From assembly GCA_024516155.1 (NCBI GenBank), contig JAJJXM010000011.1, positions 124,001 to 188,000 of the forward strand: DNA of 64,000 nt. The letters run 5' to 3'. Positions 48,804-60,846 of this stretch are shown piece by piece; the stretch's first letter is position 1; the number at the start of each line of letters is the position of its first letter. Both the position numbers and the translations under genes were made by a program. A model generated the notes under the pieces. That model did no database searches. It had not been told where the DNA came from and saw only the letters and a program-made list of their open reading frames with translations. This DNA is from Pyronema omphalodes (Eukaryota; Ascomycota; Pezizomycetes; Pezizales; Pyronemataceae).

Positions 48804-49503
48804 ATGCTGCCTTTCTTTTTTCCAAAGGTGTGCTATGAAATTCTTAGTTGGGAATAGGTATTGATTAGATGCGGAAATAGGAACCTCGAAGTTGTAGAGA
48901 GGTGGTAGATGATGTGTGTTTTTTTTTTCCTTGATTGCTGTTGTTTTGTATCATTATGGAGTTTATGGCTTTTTATTTTTCTTTGTTTATGGAATTTTGT
49001 AGCTATGTATGTAGAGCGGATGAAAATATCAGTGTGTTTACGTTTTGTTTCCCTCATTAAGCTTCAATATAGCTCATCTGGCCTCATCCATCAATCCTCA
49101 CTACCAACAATCCAATTTGTTTACCATAAGTACAAAGCCCCTGCACATCAAAGGCCCTCGATATTAAAAAGCTAGGAAGAGAAAACCACGTACTTAGCAC
49201 CACGGAAACAATTTCAAAACAAGAAAGAAAAGTAAAATAAACCTCCGACAAAAGTATCCTGGCGCATGTGCCGCGACAAAGTCTTGTTAAAAGACCAGTT
49301 TTTTCCACCGTGGTTGTCTTCAGTTCTAAATTGACCTTCGAGTTCCTCTTCAACTGAAATCATTCAAGCTTATCTTCAACCGCAAAAATGGAGTGCATCA
49401 ATGAGCATGCCAGCAATGTTAATTCCGTAGAGACTAGTCCAATCACGTGACTCTGATGCACTTGTCCTCGCATGAGAATCTTCGGAGCGGCCGTTCACAA
49501 CTG
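48804..49503. other. Spacer between the monooxygenase gene and the hAT-like element
   Basis: About 700 bp of T-rich and AT-rich sequence that likely includes the 3' untranslated region of the monooxygenase gene. No supportable gene or repeat, apart from the left target duplication at 49496-49503. Confidence 0.5.
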
Positions 49504-50429
49504 CAGAGTTCGGCACGGTCCGTCCAGGACGGCGGACCGGACGGGACCACGCTGGTGGTCCGGTCCCGTCCTCGACTTTGGACGGACGGCCACTATGTGG
49601 TCCGGTCCCGTCCGCAAACTGAAAAAGACCGGACGGGACGGCGGGTGACGGCAGGACCGTGGGTTTCGGGTGAGCTAGTTTGCAGGGGGCGATTTGGTTT
49701 AAGTTTGCCAGAAATTATGGGCCGCAGCAGCGACGTCTTCAGCACTGTAGTAGATGAACCCGTCATGCTGCACTTTAGTAAGACTTTTACACCCCACTGC
49801 AGGTGCACGCTCCACCCAGAAATAGTTTGACTGCCTATGGTAGTTTGATATTATTTTTGTTTCTTAGTAGAGTACGATCCCGCTATAAATATTTCTTCTA
49901 TCCTTCAAATTCCGTCTTCTATCTTTCCCTCTTCTACCTGCCAGAATTTTCCACTCCTTCATTGCCGTGTAATTCAACCATCAATAGCAATCACGCCATT
50001 CCCAGCAAAGCTCATTGCCGTCCTCTACATCTTTTCCGACCAGGAGCAGAACACCCTGCCTGTCCTCTCAAGAATTGTGTTCATTCGAGAAGGATGGGGA
50101 AGGACGCATTTTAGTGGCGGGAGAAGGAGCATTCTTATGCAGCAGTATGGTTTTTTTTTGTTTGCAAGCAATTCCATATAGGTGACTTTAATTCGTGCAA
50201 TGCATCAGAATTATCAAAGGAAAACACCATGAGCCGTAGTAAAAAAACTGCGGGTTGCGAGTGACCGATAATGACGCTAGTCGTGGTCACCCACGGTCAC
50301 CCGTGGTCCGTCCCGTCCGTGGTGCCTCCAGGACGGCCGGTCCTGGTCCTACTTCAGGACGGGACCGTGAGTGACGGTCCGGTCCCGTCCACAGCCAGGA
50401 CGGGACCGGACGGACCGTGCCGAACTCTG
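49504..50429. mobile_element. Non-autonomous hAT-like element, 926 bp, with 8-bp target duplication
   Basis: The left end begins CAGAGTTCGGCACGGTCCGT and the right end is its exact inverse for 22 bp. The element is flanked on both sides by CACAACTG (49496-49503 and 50430-50437), a perfect 8-bp target site duplication. An 8-bp duplication plus a CAGAG-type terminus points to the hAT superfamily. Subterminal zones of about 150 bp at both ends are packed with GGACGG/GGACCGGACGGGACC words in both orientations, as expected for transposase-binding repeats. The AT-richer middle has no transposase frame, so movement would need a transposase supplied elsewhere. The perfect ends suggest a fairly recent insertion. 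Confidence 0.85.
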
Positions 50430-50909
50430 CACAACTGGGTGGTGAAGAGCCTCATGTCTGTATTTCAACTTTGAAGGGGGAAAAAATAAACGTTTCGAAC
50501 AAATTCTTTTGCTGCTAGTGCAGCAGCATGGATCAAAGCGAGGAGTATATTGCATAAAAAATACTTTTGAGGGTATTTTGGATATTTCGATATCTTGACG
50601 GGGGCATCCTGCATAACTTCCATAATTTAAGTTGTTTTTATTGCTGAACATTGGTTTTGGGATTTATAAAACAACAACTCTTCAACAGACAACACAGAAA
50701 CTTCCTACATCATGATAATATGTACTACGTGGTGACTAAAAGACAATGGGACTTTCAATTGTTTTTGCAATAGTACACTGGTACTGTCTGCGCAAACTCG
50801 CGCGAATTATGTCTTGGGTATTTGCTCTTTGGACCGTAGTCGAATGCAGTCAACGGCAAAATTTGCTGTCGGTTGTAGTCCGAGGTGCCTGACGGGCCAC
50901 TGATATATA

Positions 50910-50939
50910 GTCCAGTCCTCTCGGAATCTCGGACTGGAC
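50910..50939. repeat. Short hairpin with GTCCAGTCC arms
   Basis: Perfect 9-bp arms GTCCAGTCC and GGACTGGAC around a 12-bp centre. The words resemble the GGTCC/GGACC subterminal repeats of the hAT-like element 500 bp to the left, so it may be an element relic. Confidence 0.45.
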
Positions 50940-51434
50940 CGATCGGACAATGGGAAACACTGGAATATGCTATATATACGGAGGTTTCTTATAAAATCCT
51001 GTTCCAAATCCAGAAATAGTCGATCATGCTGTGTACGTCTGCATGCATGCGCAGTACAGAAAAAGAAATGGGGAAGGGAGAAGAGTTAAACAAGGTTACC
51101 GGTAGTGGTCATAGAGACAGGGTTACCTAGGTAAGAGGGTGAAATTGAGAAAGCCTGGTCGGAGCTCTGGGCCCGGGCCATATGTATACCCCCCACTACA
51201 TAGGCTATCAGCAGAACATTTCCTTCCACCCATGGATATACAAAACTCCACCTTTCCTCCACTATTGGTATCTGACGGCCGTGTCTAATTATTGACGTTA
51301 AACCACGACCAACGGTAATTGTTCCTCTTTTTTCTTCCATGATAGAGTACTTGATAGTTTGCAATCTCTCCCTACGATTCGAAATTGCGATACTAACAAT
51401 CCCTACAGACAGTCCGAGACTTTGCAAAACCTAT

Positions 51435-52330
51435 GGAGATAACCACACTCATATTGCACTCTACAATTAGAGCAATGTCAAAACGCATCTACATGGTGCT
51501 TGGGAAGATCTGCCACCGAAAATGATGGGCTACTGCTCTGACGATGCCGATATGGAGGCAGATGGTGGGAAAGTTAGCAAAGAGTCTCCCTGATTCGACG
51601 GTGGTAGTCAACCTGGGCCCATAATACGATACGACTTTGATACTTCGCTTGAGTGGCTAGTTTTATTGAGGAATGGTATCCCCTCACGATGATCATTCAT
51701 TCCTGTTTAGGAGACAACCACACTCATATTGCACTCTACAATCAGAGCAATGTCAAAACGCATCTACATGGTGCTTGGGAAGATCTGCCACCGAACATGA
51801 TGGGTTACTGCTCTGACGATGCCAATATGGAGGCAGATGGTGGGAAAGTTAGCAAAGAGTCTCCCTGATTCGACGGTGGTAGTCAACCTGGGCCCATAAT
51901 ACGATACGACTTTGGTACTTCGCTTGAGTAGCTAGTTGTATTGAGGAATGGTATCCCCTCACGATGGTCATTCATATTTGGGAACACGATTCAAGGTTTG
52001 AGTTTCCCCCTGTGTTGTTTATAACTAGAACTAACCACACTGCAAGACACAAAGTTTACGCTTGTATACAATTGATGCTACTCCCTTTACCGCTTTAACA
52101 ATCTTAAAACGTGTATCCATGGGAGTTGGGAACGTCGACCACCAACCATGATGGGTTACTACTCTGACGATGCCACTATAGCGGCATTGTTTGGGAAAGT
52201 TAGCAAAGGGCTTCACTAATCAGGAGGTGTTGTTGACCTGCATCCTGACTACGATATGATAGAAAAGAATTCGCTTGATGGTATTAGGTTACAATACACC
52301 CCAAGGGGTATCTCCACCGTCATTGGGAAC
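51435..52330 (+). repeat. Three-unit tandem array with a conserved reading frame
   Basis: Unit 1 (51435-51709) and unit 2 (from 51710) repeat with a 275-bp period and differ at about nine positions, mostly transitions. Unit 3 (about 52026-52330) is much more diverged. One frame is shared by all three. Unit 2 reads HGAWEDLPPNMMGYCSDDA then GKVSKESP and stop; unit 3 reads HGSWERRPPTMMGYYSDDA then GKVSKGLH and stop at the same place. Unit 1 has TAG where unit 2 has CAG, just before the shared block; in both, the AG there could be a splice acceptor. This looks like repeated copies of the last exon of a small gene, or tandem gene duplicates now broken. The family is unknown to me. Confidence 0.6.
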
Positions 52331-54104
52331 TTAGTAGAACTCCAAATCGTTCGGTTAAAGCCCTAATAGTATTCTTTGATTTTTATTGAGATTGCTTGGT
52401 CCTTGGAAAAATAGTACTAATCATTCTTCTTTGAGAAGAAGCGCGCTTTTTTCATTGGGTTGGCTAGTGTAACGTGAAAGTAGCTTCATAATACTATTAA
52501 CGAATTGAAAATTGGCATGAATTAGGCATTAGCATATTCATCAAGTCAATACGAATAAAAGTCACTCAAATGTGAGAAATATATGAAAAAGTAATATTTT
52601 TTGATAATTCTTATTATCTACGAGTGATTGTATATGAAACTTACCAGAACCTCATTACCATACTCAATTCGAGCAACCAATATTAAATATACACCCTGCA
52701 AAGCTACGGTAACAAACAATCTTTTGACTTCTTTCTTAGAAATTTCTACGTGTATCCATTATCTACTCTACCCACAACCACACACCATCCTATCGCTACC
52801 CCAAAATTGTGATTTTTCTGCATGGATCTTCCCGTCTCTCTTTTCCTGTTCTTCCTCATATATTTCACCCAGTTATATCCTCTCCCCAGCCGGATTGATC
52901 TCTAAACTCTTCCTATCCGGGCGGGGAGCGGTATCATCCGATCGCGCTCAGTTTTCGTTTGTGGTAGTGGGATCTCAAATTTAAGAGAAGCCGGGCATAT
53001 TCAGGATGAGGGATGTTAAAAAAATATCCATAGGCATGTCTATTCTTTAAGTTTAGTTTTATAAAGATAGAGAAGACCAATAGAGCTGAAAGTTCGATGT
53101 CCTATAGGTTTATCTGACAGATTTCGAGGATATCCATTTTTGGTGTATCTGATGACGATGGGTAAACTCGAGCCAGGAGCTTGGGTTGTATAGCAGTGTG
53201 TGTTCGGGAGAGGAGTGGTTCTAGCTTTAGCGGATCCTTGAGTGGTAGACTTTTACTGTGGTCTGGGTCTGGTGTTACAGTATTCTCTAATCTACTTTCT
53301 CTGATGAGACCCTGTCCGGAATCAAGCCATCAAGGGGCAATCTCCCCTTACATTCATCATGATCAAAGAATAGTCATTCATGACCTAGAATACTTTCCCA
53401 ATTCTACGAAATAATTCAGCTCTATTATTCAGTTATCTCAGAAGGTTCTAAATACCAACTTTTGACTCCGGTACTCATGATCCTCGCGCATCAACTCAGG
53501 ACTCAGCCGGATATAAAATCAATATCCCGTCTGCCGATTTAATGCTAGATAGAAGATATGGGGTTCTTTTGATCAATCCTGGTAGCATACAAATAATCTA
53601 GCCTACAAGAGCTGCAGCTTTGTAAGATGTGTGCGGAGACTGTGGCTGCTAATAAGGAGGCAAACCGTGCCGATGAATATGAAGGCGAAGATAACAAAGC
53701 TGAGGAGGGAAGGCCGCTGGCATCGATAGAAAACAATGTTTCAGAGAAGGTGGGTTATAGATAGAGGCTTCTAGATATAGTAAGATTTTTGGTAGAGACA
53801 ACAGTTGGTAATAATTTGAGTGGCTTGGTTATCTGATATCACTCAATTAGAATAGGTTGCATTACCCTGTGATGCCTGTCAACGATGATTGGCGTCATCA
53901 CCCTTGGTCGCCAGCGTTGAATAAGAGGGAACGATGAAAGAGTAAAAATGAATAAGAAGAAATTGGAAATGACAATCAAAGGGTACGAGGGGAGTGGGAA
54001 TGATAATAAGATAGTGCACACGAATCAAGGGAAATAAGAATGGATCATACAAGAGTGGGAAGGAATAAGAGGGAACGGGAATTTCTAGCTGCACCAATAA
54101 CTTT

Positions 54105-54712
54105 CCTAGTACCAGACCCCCATCCCTAGAGCATCACAACACGTCCACAGAAGTCGCCTGACATCTTTCCTGTTATCTAAGACCCGGTGTCCTACCTCTA
54201 AACACATGTGGAGGGAAGAAAAGAGGAAAGAGAGAACAACTAATCGTTGAGCATACAGGGCTCTAGACACTATCGAGGCAACAGAAAACCAGTATGGAGA
54301 ACACCGCAAGGGTGCTGCGGCCCTAAAAATGAAGATGACTCTGGTGCTTTTCCCAGTAGGCCTCCGGGATTACAAACGGGGACCTACAAGATGCATATTA
54401 AGTCAGACCACCTCATAACCTTACGGTTGGAAAGGGTTAAGAATTAATCAATAAATAATCCACACAAGTCACCAACAGCAACTCGCAGCAACGATATATA
54501 TATAAGTACCAGAAGTCCCTATGTCAATCCCTGCTTCAGAACAGAAGGGGCTTTTAGACAAATGATGACTCTCATGTACTCTGCTTGCACCGCAAAGTTA
54601 TAAGTACCAAAGCCCCCCTTTTCAAAGCGGTCGCAACACGTCCACAGAAGTCATCTAACAGATTTCCGCACCAATCCCGGATCCTGTGTCCTACGTGTAA
54701 ACAGACAAATGC
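54105..54712. repeat. Diverged direct duplication, about 110 bp, copies 500 bp apart
   Basis: Copies at about 54105-54215 and 54600-54712 share CAACACGTCCACAGAAGTC exactly and then align with gaps through a GTGTCCTAC...TAAACA block. The intervening sequence is not part of the repeat. Reading frames shift between copies, so coding function now is unlikely. Origin unknown. Confidence 0.5.
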
Positions 54713-55448
54713 TTACACGAGTCACAACCAGCAACAGATCAGAAAGAAAGATAGAGGCTGTGTTACGATATTTAAATCTTTTTCAGGTCTAAATCTATTT
54801 AAAAACTCGATTTTTTGCAATACTGCATCCTAGATCTTAGGGTTAATGTGCAATGTGAAAGGTGCTAGTACTATATTCCTGAACTCCTATCCTTAAATCC
54901 TGCGTTGCAACACGGTGTACGCTTCGAAATTCCAATAATGGATTTTAACTATCACGTTTGTTTTCTAATACACCTTAATCTCAGGTAACGCAGAGTGTTA
55001 TAGATAGGTATCAATCCTTCTATAGCTGCACTAAATATCCAAAATGCCAGAAGTCCCTCAAAATGCATGAAACGTCTATCCCCTATCATAAGATTCGAAG
55101 CTGAAGTGCAAATACCAGGGCATAAATAACTGAAATGCTCTCGCATATATATCTTCGGCAATACTTCCTCTACTTTGGAAGGACGAAATTAGGTTCTCTG
55201 CAAAAAGCTACCTTTGGCTTGGCGTTGGATCATGATAGATTAGATATCCTGGGTATCCTGGGTATCATGTAGATGTACCATTGTGCAGCTGTCCGTAGGG
55301 CTGTAAACGATTAGGGGAAGCGCAGACGAACTCAAGATACTGGATCATAAAATTCCTTTATCGTTATTGATTAGCTCATATACTCCGGAATGGTGTAGAA
55401 TGGGCATTGGACTTGCTCGTACCTCTCTCGCCGGGTAGTGGACAATTC

Positions 55449-55492
55449 ATGGGACATCGATTATCACTTGCAAGTGATGATCGATGTCCCAT
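55449..55492. repeat. 44-bp near-perfect palindrome
   Basis: Two 22-bp arms meet with no spacer: the left arm starts ATGGGACATCGATTATCACT and the right arm ends ATCGATGTCCCAT. There is one mismatch across the arms (T against C). It could extrude as a cruciform or mark the fold-back of a tiny element. A poly-T run follows at 55543-55563. No gene lies nearby. Confidence 0.8.
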
Positions 55493-56946
55493 ATGTATTT
55501 CCAATCTAGTATTTGTCTCCTTAGTAAATTTGATATATTTTTCTTTTTTTTTTTTTTTTTTTTGCGAAAATATCCGAAAATATAGGAATACTTTAGATTA
55601 GGGTATGTGATGAAATCTATTGGAATTATTCTCGACAAATCCCTGGTACTTTCGCTCTCTGTACCGTTATTTTCCCGGTTCTTTTGCCTTTATTGTTATA
55701 AAAGAATCGGGTCGCTGTAAGGAAAGTCTGGGTGAAATAAATCTCCAGTTTGCACAACCATCGTGCTGGGTTGATGCTCAGCCCAATTTTGATGCTCTCG
55801 ATCCGATCAAAGTAATAGGACTTCCTTTCCGTTAGAATTACCTTGTCTTGAGTCCTCAGTCACAGTAAAGTTCATCGTGAATACTGGTAGAAAGGGAGAG
55901 ATTATTAAAGTGCAAGTGATAATCACATGGTAAATATCACACGGTAACCAAGGCTGGCATAACCAAGGGATTGAATTTCTTAGGTTATAATCCCCCGGAT
56001 TAGGAATAGTTTAAGCGGATGTAAGAGAAATTGATGGATATGTAAATGTTGATCCGTAGTGCAAATTCAAGGTGCTGATGGTTTGGTGCACTTATTTATG
56101 ATGTTCTTGCTGATAAATCCTTGATAACATCATAAAGATATTTATATGATGATACGCATTTACGCTTCTCGGTGGAGGGCTAATTTAGAGTTATGTAATC
56201 AGCGTTCGCGGGATCTAATACCAACATGCATCATATCCGATAGATTGTTATCAAATTAAAACTCCAAGCAACAAATACTGATCGAAGTCTAAGCCTGAAT
56301 GCAAGTGTATATACCCAAAGTGAATTCTCATGCAAACGACTCGCTAGTTCCCGCAAGTGTTAATTTATCATTGTAAACTCATGCACTATCCCACATAGGC
56401 TTTCAAGGTCTGGAATGGAGTATGTATGATTAAAACCAAAATAGAGCTCCTATACTAAATAATTCCCGCAGCCGGGTCACAGTGACTCGAAAAATCTTTT
56501 TCCAATCTATTAATTATTGAGATTCGACACTTTGTGTAAACGCAGCATAACTTATACCCAGCGCTTCGGCGCGGAAAACTCTTCCAAAAATCGATTGACG
56601 TTAATGATAACGCTACTGGAAGAAGAACATCACTTTATAATATCTGTCATGTTTCAGCCCATTTTGGTAAACTGCTACATAAGTTCTGTATATCTAGCTC
56701 CCTGAAGGTCTTCAAGGCATCGATAGCACTAGCTACGCCTCGAGATACGATACCCTAATAAACCCCGTTCGTTCCTGTACAATATGTATCACAGTACCAT
56801 GCATCAAACATTGATTCATAAAATAAACCTCCTCTCTACATAATTCAACCATCGTATACTTAGCCCAATGCTCAAACCCAACCCCACAAAAGATCTCATA
56901 AAGCAGAATCTTATATAAAATAAATAACCCCTGTTATCATCAACAT

Positions 56947-57018
56947 GCTCCGGTGGCTTAGGGGTAAAGCGCGACACTAGTAATGTCGAGATCCGCGGTT
57001 CAAATCCGCGTCGGAGCT
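56947..57018 (+). tRNA. tRNA-Thr (anticodon AGU)
   Basis: A full cloverleaf can be drawn in 72 nt without an intron. The acceptor stem pairs GCTCCGG with TCGGAGC (one G-U) and the discriminator base is T. D-stem GCTT/AAGC encloses AGGGGTA. Anticodon stem CGACA/TGTCG holds the loop CTAGTAA with anticodon AGT. T-stem CGCGG/CCGCG holds TTCAAAT. Box B reads GGTTCAAATCC. A run of seven T follows at 57018-57024, a standard RNA polymerase III terminator. The A at position 34 would be inosine in the mature tRNA, reading ACU, ACC and ACA. Confidence 0.95.
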
Positions 57019-60000
57019 TTTTTTGATTTTTCTTTTTCTTAGCACCCTTAATTTTTGCAACTTTATCCGGATGGTCCTTACAATAGATCTCGAACTCATT
57101 GCACTTATCAAATATTACCCTTTTTTGTAGTTTTGTGTTAACCAGTGGGGTAGTAAAAGATCATCCCATCCCGTCCAGATCCCGTAATAAACTGATGCTG
57201 GACGGGAACTTGCATCTACCTCGTTGGTTGGGTATGTGCTAACGAACTCACGCAGGTAAGAAAATTAGAGATTGTATAAGCTTTGGTATAATGATAGTGA
57301 AAGTACGGTAGATTCCCGTATGTGTGTCAATAAAGCGGATTACGGGTTCCTATGATCTACTAAACTCGAGGCTCTGCCCAAAGTGCTTACCCGGTAGGGC
57401 TCGTGCAGGGATTTGCTCTCCGTAGGTACATGATCTCACGTCGAAACCCGAGGATAGGGAACGTATGGAAATGCAGAAGTTTAGGGTACGCGGAGAAATG
57501 ATACCCGGAGACAGGTGTGCTTGAAGATCTGAAAGTGGTTCTATTGTAAAGGGTTCGCCGTTGTATCTAATCTAATGCTATCTAGCTTAATCTATTGGGC
57601 CCAGGGCTCCACTTTAGGAACCCCTATGTTTGAACCCCCAATGCATTTCACAGCTGGTATTCAGCAGACTAGTAAGGCCTTATCTGATACTATGCAAGTA
57701 TGTCATGTCTACAATCACCCAGACTGCGTTAACAACAGTCATCTCTATTCAGATATGATATATGCAGACTCTTGGCGTTATGCAACGACATCAGTGCACA
57801 ATATGTGTGACCTATAGTTCGGAACCCCTCGGAAACATGATTAAGGTTAGTCAATGTTAAACAAGATGTGCGCCTGACTGATATATGCCAGCGTCTCGTC
57901 AGCCTATGTTTAATGTGTGACAGTAGATGCGGCGCAGAATGAATCCTAGCAACACTGCTGCATGACCCAGGATAGTTTAAGTTCTGCCTCCAGGCCACTA
58001 TCCCTTTTGAGACCCAGTGAGTTATGCAGCATGGATTTTGCATGAAAATGTTTAGTTAGTGCAAGATCGATATGCGGCGTAATCTTGTGTAATCTTTGCT
58101 GGTTCAGTATCGTGCATTTTCTAATGGTGTGATTTGCGGTGTGCCTGTTATGCACACTGAATTGGTGAAGGTATTATTAATTCTTAAGTTTGCAAGTTTG
58201 AAGATTTGCAGATTTTCAAGTCGAAACTTTCCAAGACTTAAAGGTTTATTTCGATAGTAGTATATTCTTGATATCCTGGCGTTGTTTTGATTAATAGCTT
58301 GTAATATTGCATGTTTAGTTCCTAGGCTGATTAAACTGGTTCCTCATCTTGGTAGACGGTGATCCTATGTTCACCGGTTTTTGTGCAACTCCCGCCTTGA
58401 AGTTTCCTTCTCAGTGAACACAAATTTCCTCATTCCCGTGCTCATGCATTCCCGCGGTCAGATTGACCAGAGATTTTCGCCTTGGTAGATTCTTCCATCT
58501 GGCCCAATTCTAAAGCCCATACACTCCAATATCCTGTGTTCCTGCATATATTCCCCGAGCTTCTGCGTTGCTTTTTTCCGGAACCTCCCTGATTGCCCCT
58601 AATTGTATTCCTGCGTCTCTACCGGTGCAAATAATCGAAACTCCACATTGATGGATGTTGATTTGGTGGTAGATATGTCGCACGAGTTCATGCAAAGTTG
58701 CCGTACCAGACAATCACCCTGATCATCTCAATTTCCAGTGCTGACTTTTCGCATGGGACCTTTCCGAATAGTAAGGCGTTTTTCAAGAAGAAAATTGGTT
58801 GTTGAACCGTGTCGTTGGTACTATAATACCTGCGGTGAGAGCCATCTTTAATTTTTTGTGTGCGTTTTATTGCAAAATCATTTCATGGCCTGAAATCCGA
58901 TTTCCTGAATGTCAAGCGGTTTTTTCCAGAGTTCATTTCGGCACTCATAAAAGTTGTCCTGCTTGTAAAAAATTAACTGCGCTATTACCGTTGCATCTCT
59001 ATGATCCTCATCCCATAATTTCCAAACTTTCTGGCGTTGCACTCTCGTATTACCATGCAATTGATACTGAATCTGGAGCTTAATTTATTTTGCTTGTTGG
59101 TTTCTGGGGATGGCGATAGGCGTTGTCGACAGCATTTGTAACAATTGATAGTTGAAACACACCATTCGTCGAATAGAAATCTGCCGGTATTGCTTCGTAT
59201 TCGTCGGAAAGCAGCGCCTAAAACCAATATTGTTTGTTTTCTCTCTAGTTGAGGCCTTCCAAATGCGTTAATGAGCGTATTCCAAAGAACGACATGACCT
59301 CGCTAGCCAAACCACGCCACTTGAGAGCCATGGGATCAGTTAATCATGTGGTGGAAGCCCGAGAATTAATGCTACGGTCGCTTTTATCGTATGTTGGGTG
59401 AAATTTCGAATATGAAGTCGCTTGGTATCGCCTCACGCAAGTAGATATCTGAAACTTGTGGTATCATTGGCGGCTTGGTGGTGGTGATGCAAGTTATCCT
59501 AACTGATGATCAATGTATCCACAATCAAGCAGTTACCAACCGTCAAACAAGCAAACAAGCCCAGTGCAACTACATCACAGGAGAAACCCGACTATCGGGC
59601 AATGTGATGAGTATGAAGTCAAGACTTTCTGCTGAATAAGTAGTTTCCCTTCGGATTCCTTCATCTCCACTGGAACCGATATGCGGCTGCTAGGGCACCA
59701 TGATTTGTATGTGAAGTAAAAACGTGAGGCATAGACCTAATTGGCGATGACCGGATTCCATAAGATGGCGGAGGTAGCGGGAAACCTTCGATATGGTTCA
59801 GTCTGCTCGCCTACGAATTCTTGGGAGATCTAGTATTCGTCAGTACAACGTCGATTTATTACCCCCCCAAATACTCAAAGGCGCGATTTTCAATGAAACC
59901 TTGTGGCGGAGCCTTAAAATTATAGTAGTTTGGGCAGATGATGGCTGCATTGTACAAAACAACATGTACCCTCACACCCTAGAGCGATTTAACCTAGCAT

Positions 60001-60846
60001 TTATCGTTAGTAGCATAAGACCGTTCCCTGTGTTAATGCATGAATTTTGTCCCTGGCATAAAATAATCAAGGGCATTTGGTTGAAATGGCATGGGTCCGC
60101 GGAAGAAAAGTAAAGCGGTAGATGCGGTAATGGCTTTCAAAAAGTAGGGGAGTGGCAATGGCTTTCAAGAAGTAGGGATGAAGTAGAAGCGAAGCGGGAA
60201 TGAAGGAGCTTTGGCGAGGTGAAATGAAGGGAATAAATGGAGATGGAGCGCCAGACAGGCCTCGAATATATGGGAAGGTAAGTGGAAAATTACTCCAGTG
60301 GAGGAAAGGTGGTAAGTGAAGTGAAGTAGAGGAAAGTGTAAGGGGAAGGGTAAGGGTAAGGAGGGGGGAGTCAAGTCAGACGATAGCTCGCAAGCTCGTA
60401 AGATGCAGAGAAATAAAAGTAAGAGAGGAATGCACCTGCAATTCCATATGAAGGATGATTAAGTGATAAGACGAATGAATGAAGAAAAAATTGAAAGGAT
60501 ATAGACAGTATATCTAAATCAGAAAAGAAGCCATAAAGCGGCTATTTTGTACAAGAAGAACAAGGAAAGCAAAGCCAAAACTCCGCATCTAATAAAGGAA
60601 TATGAATAGAAAAAAAACCCAGAATATGATACGCAAAAACAGAAAAAGGAAGAACATAGAAATACAGACTAAGGTATAATCTCGTCTCCTGGAGAGTAAA
60701 ATATCTCAAAGAAGTGGTAAAAAGCAAAACCTGAACTCCGCCTCTGCCTGTGCGCTGTTCAACAGGGCGAGGGAAAACCAAAAACCACCGAAACACCAAA
60801 GGAAATCATAAGAAAGCATAGGAAATCAGATACAAAAAACAATACC
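57019..60846. other. Gene-free region between the tRNA and the bZIP gene
   Basis: About 3.8 kb. A short hairpin (57169-57207) lies 150 bp after the tRNA. An ATG frame of 106 codons at 59793-60113 has no recognisable motif. Purine-rich low-complexity sequence runs from 60.1 to 60.4 kb. I see no other features. Confidence 0.5.
57169..57207. repeat. Hairpin with TCCCGTCCAG arms beside the tRNA
   Basis: Perfect 10-bp arms TCCCGTCCAG and CTGGACGGGA enclose 19 nt. The arms contain CCCGTCC, the same word repeated in the subterminal zones of the hAT-like element at 49.5-50.4 kb, so this may be a relic of a related element. Confidence 0.5.

Larger units (their letters stand above)
50430..56946. other. 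Repeat-rich region without recognisable protein genes
   Basis: About 6.5 kb. It contains copies of the GGGGCATCCTGCATAA-type motif (50541-50556, 50601-50621), a hairpin (50910-50939), a tandem array (51435-52330), a diverged duplicated segment (54.1 and 54.6 kb), a poly-T run (55543-55563) and a 44-bp palindrome (55449-55492). No open frame has an identifiable domain. Confidence 0.5.

Noticed and set aside
59793..60113. ATG frame of 106 codons
   Set aside because: No similarity I can recognise, no introns or neighbours to support it; could be a small gene but the evidence is too weak.
60542..60799. Possible extra C-terminal exon of the bZIP gene after a GTGAGG donor overlapping the stop
   Set aside because: The downstream frame is hydrophobic low-quality sequence unlike bZIP tails; the plain stop at 60847-60849 is simpler.
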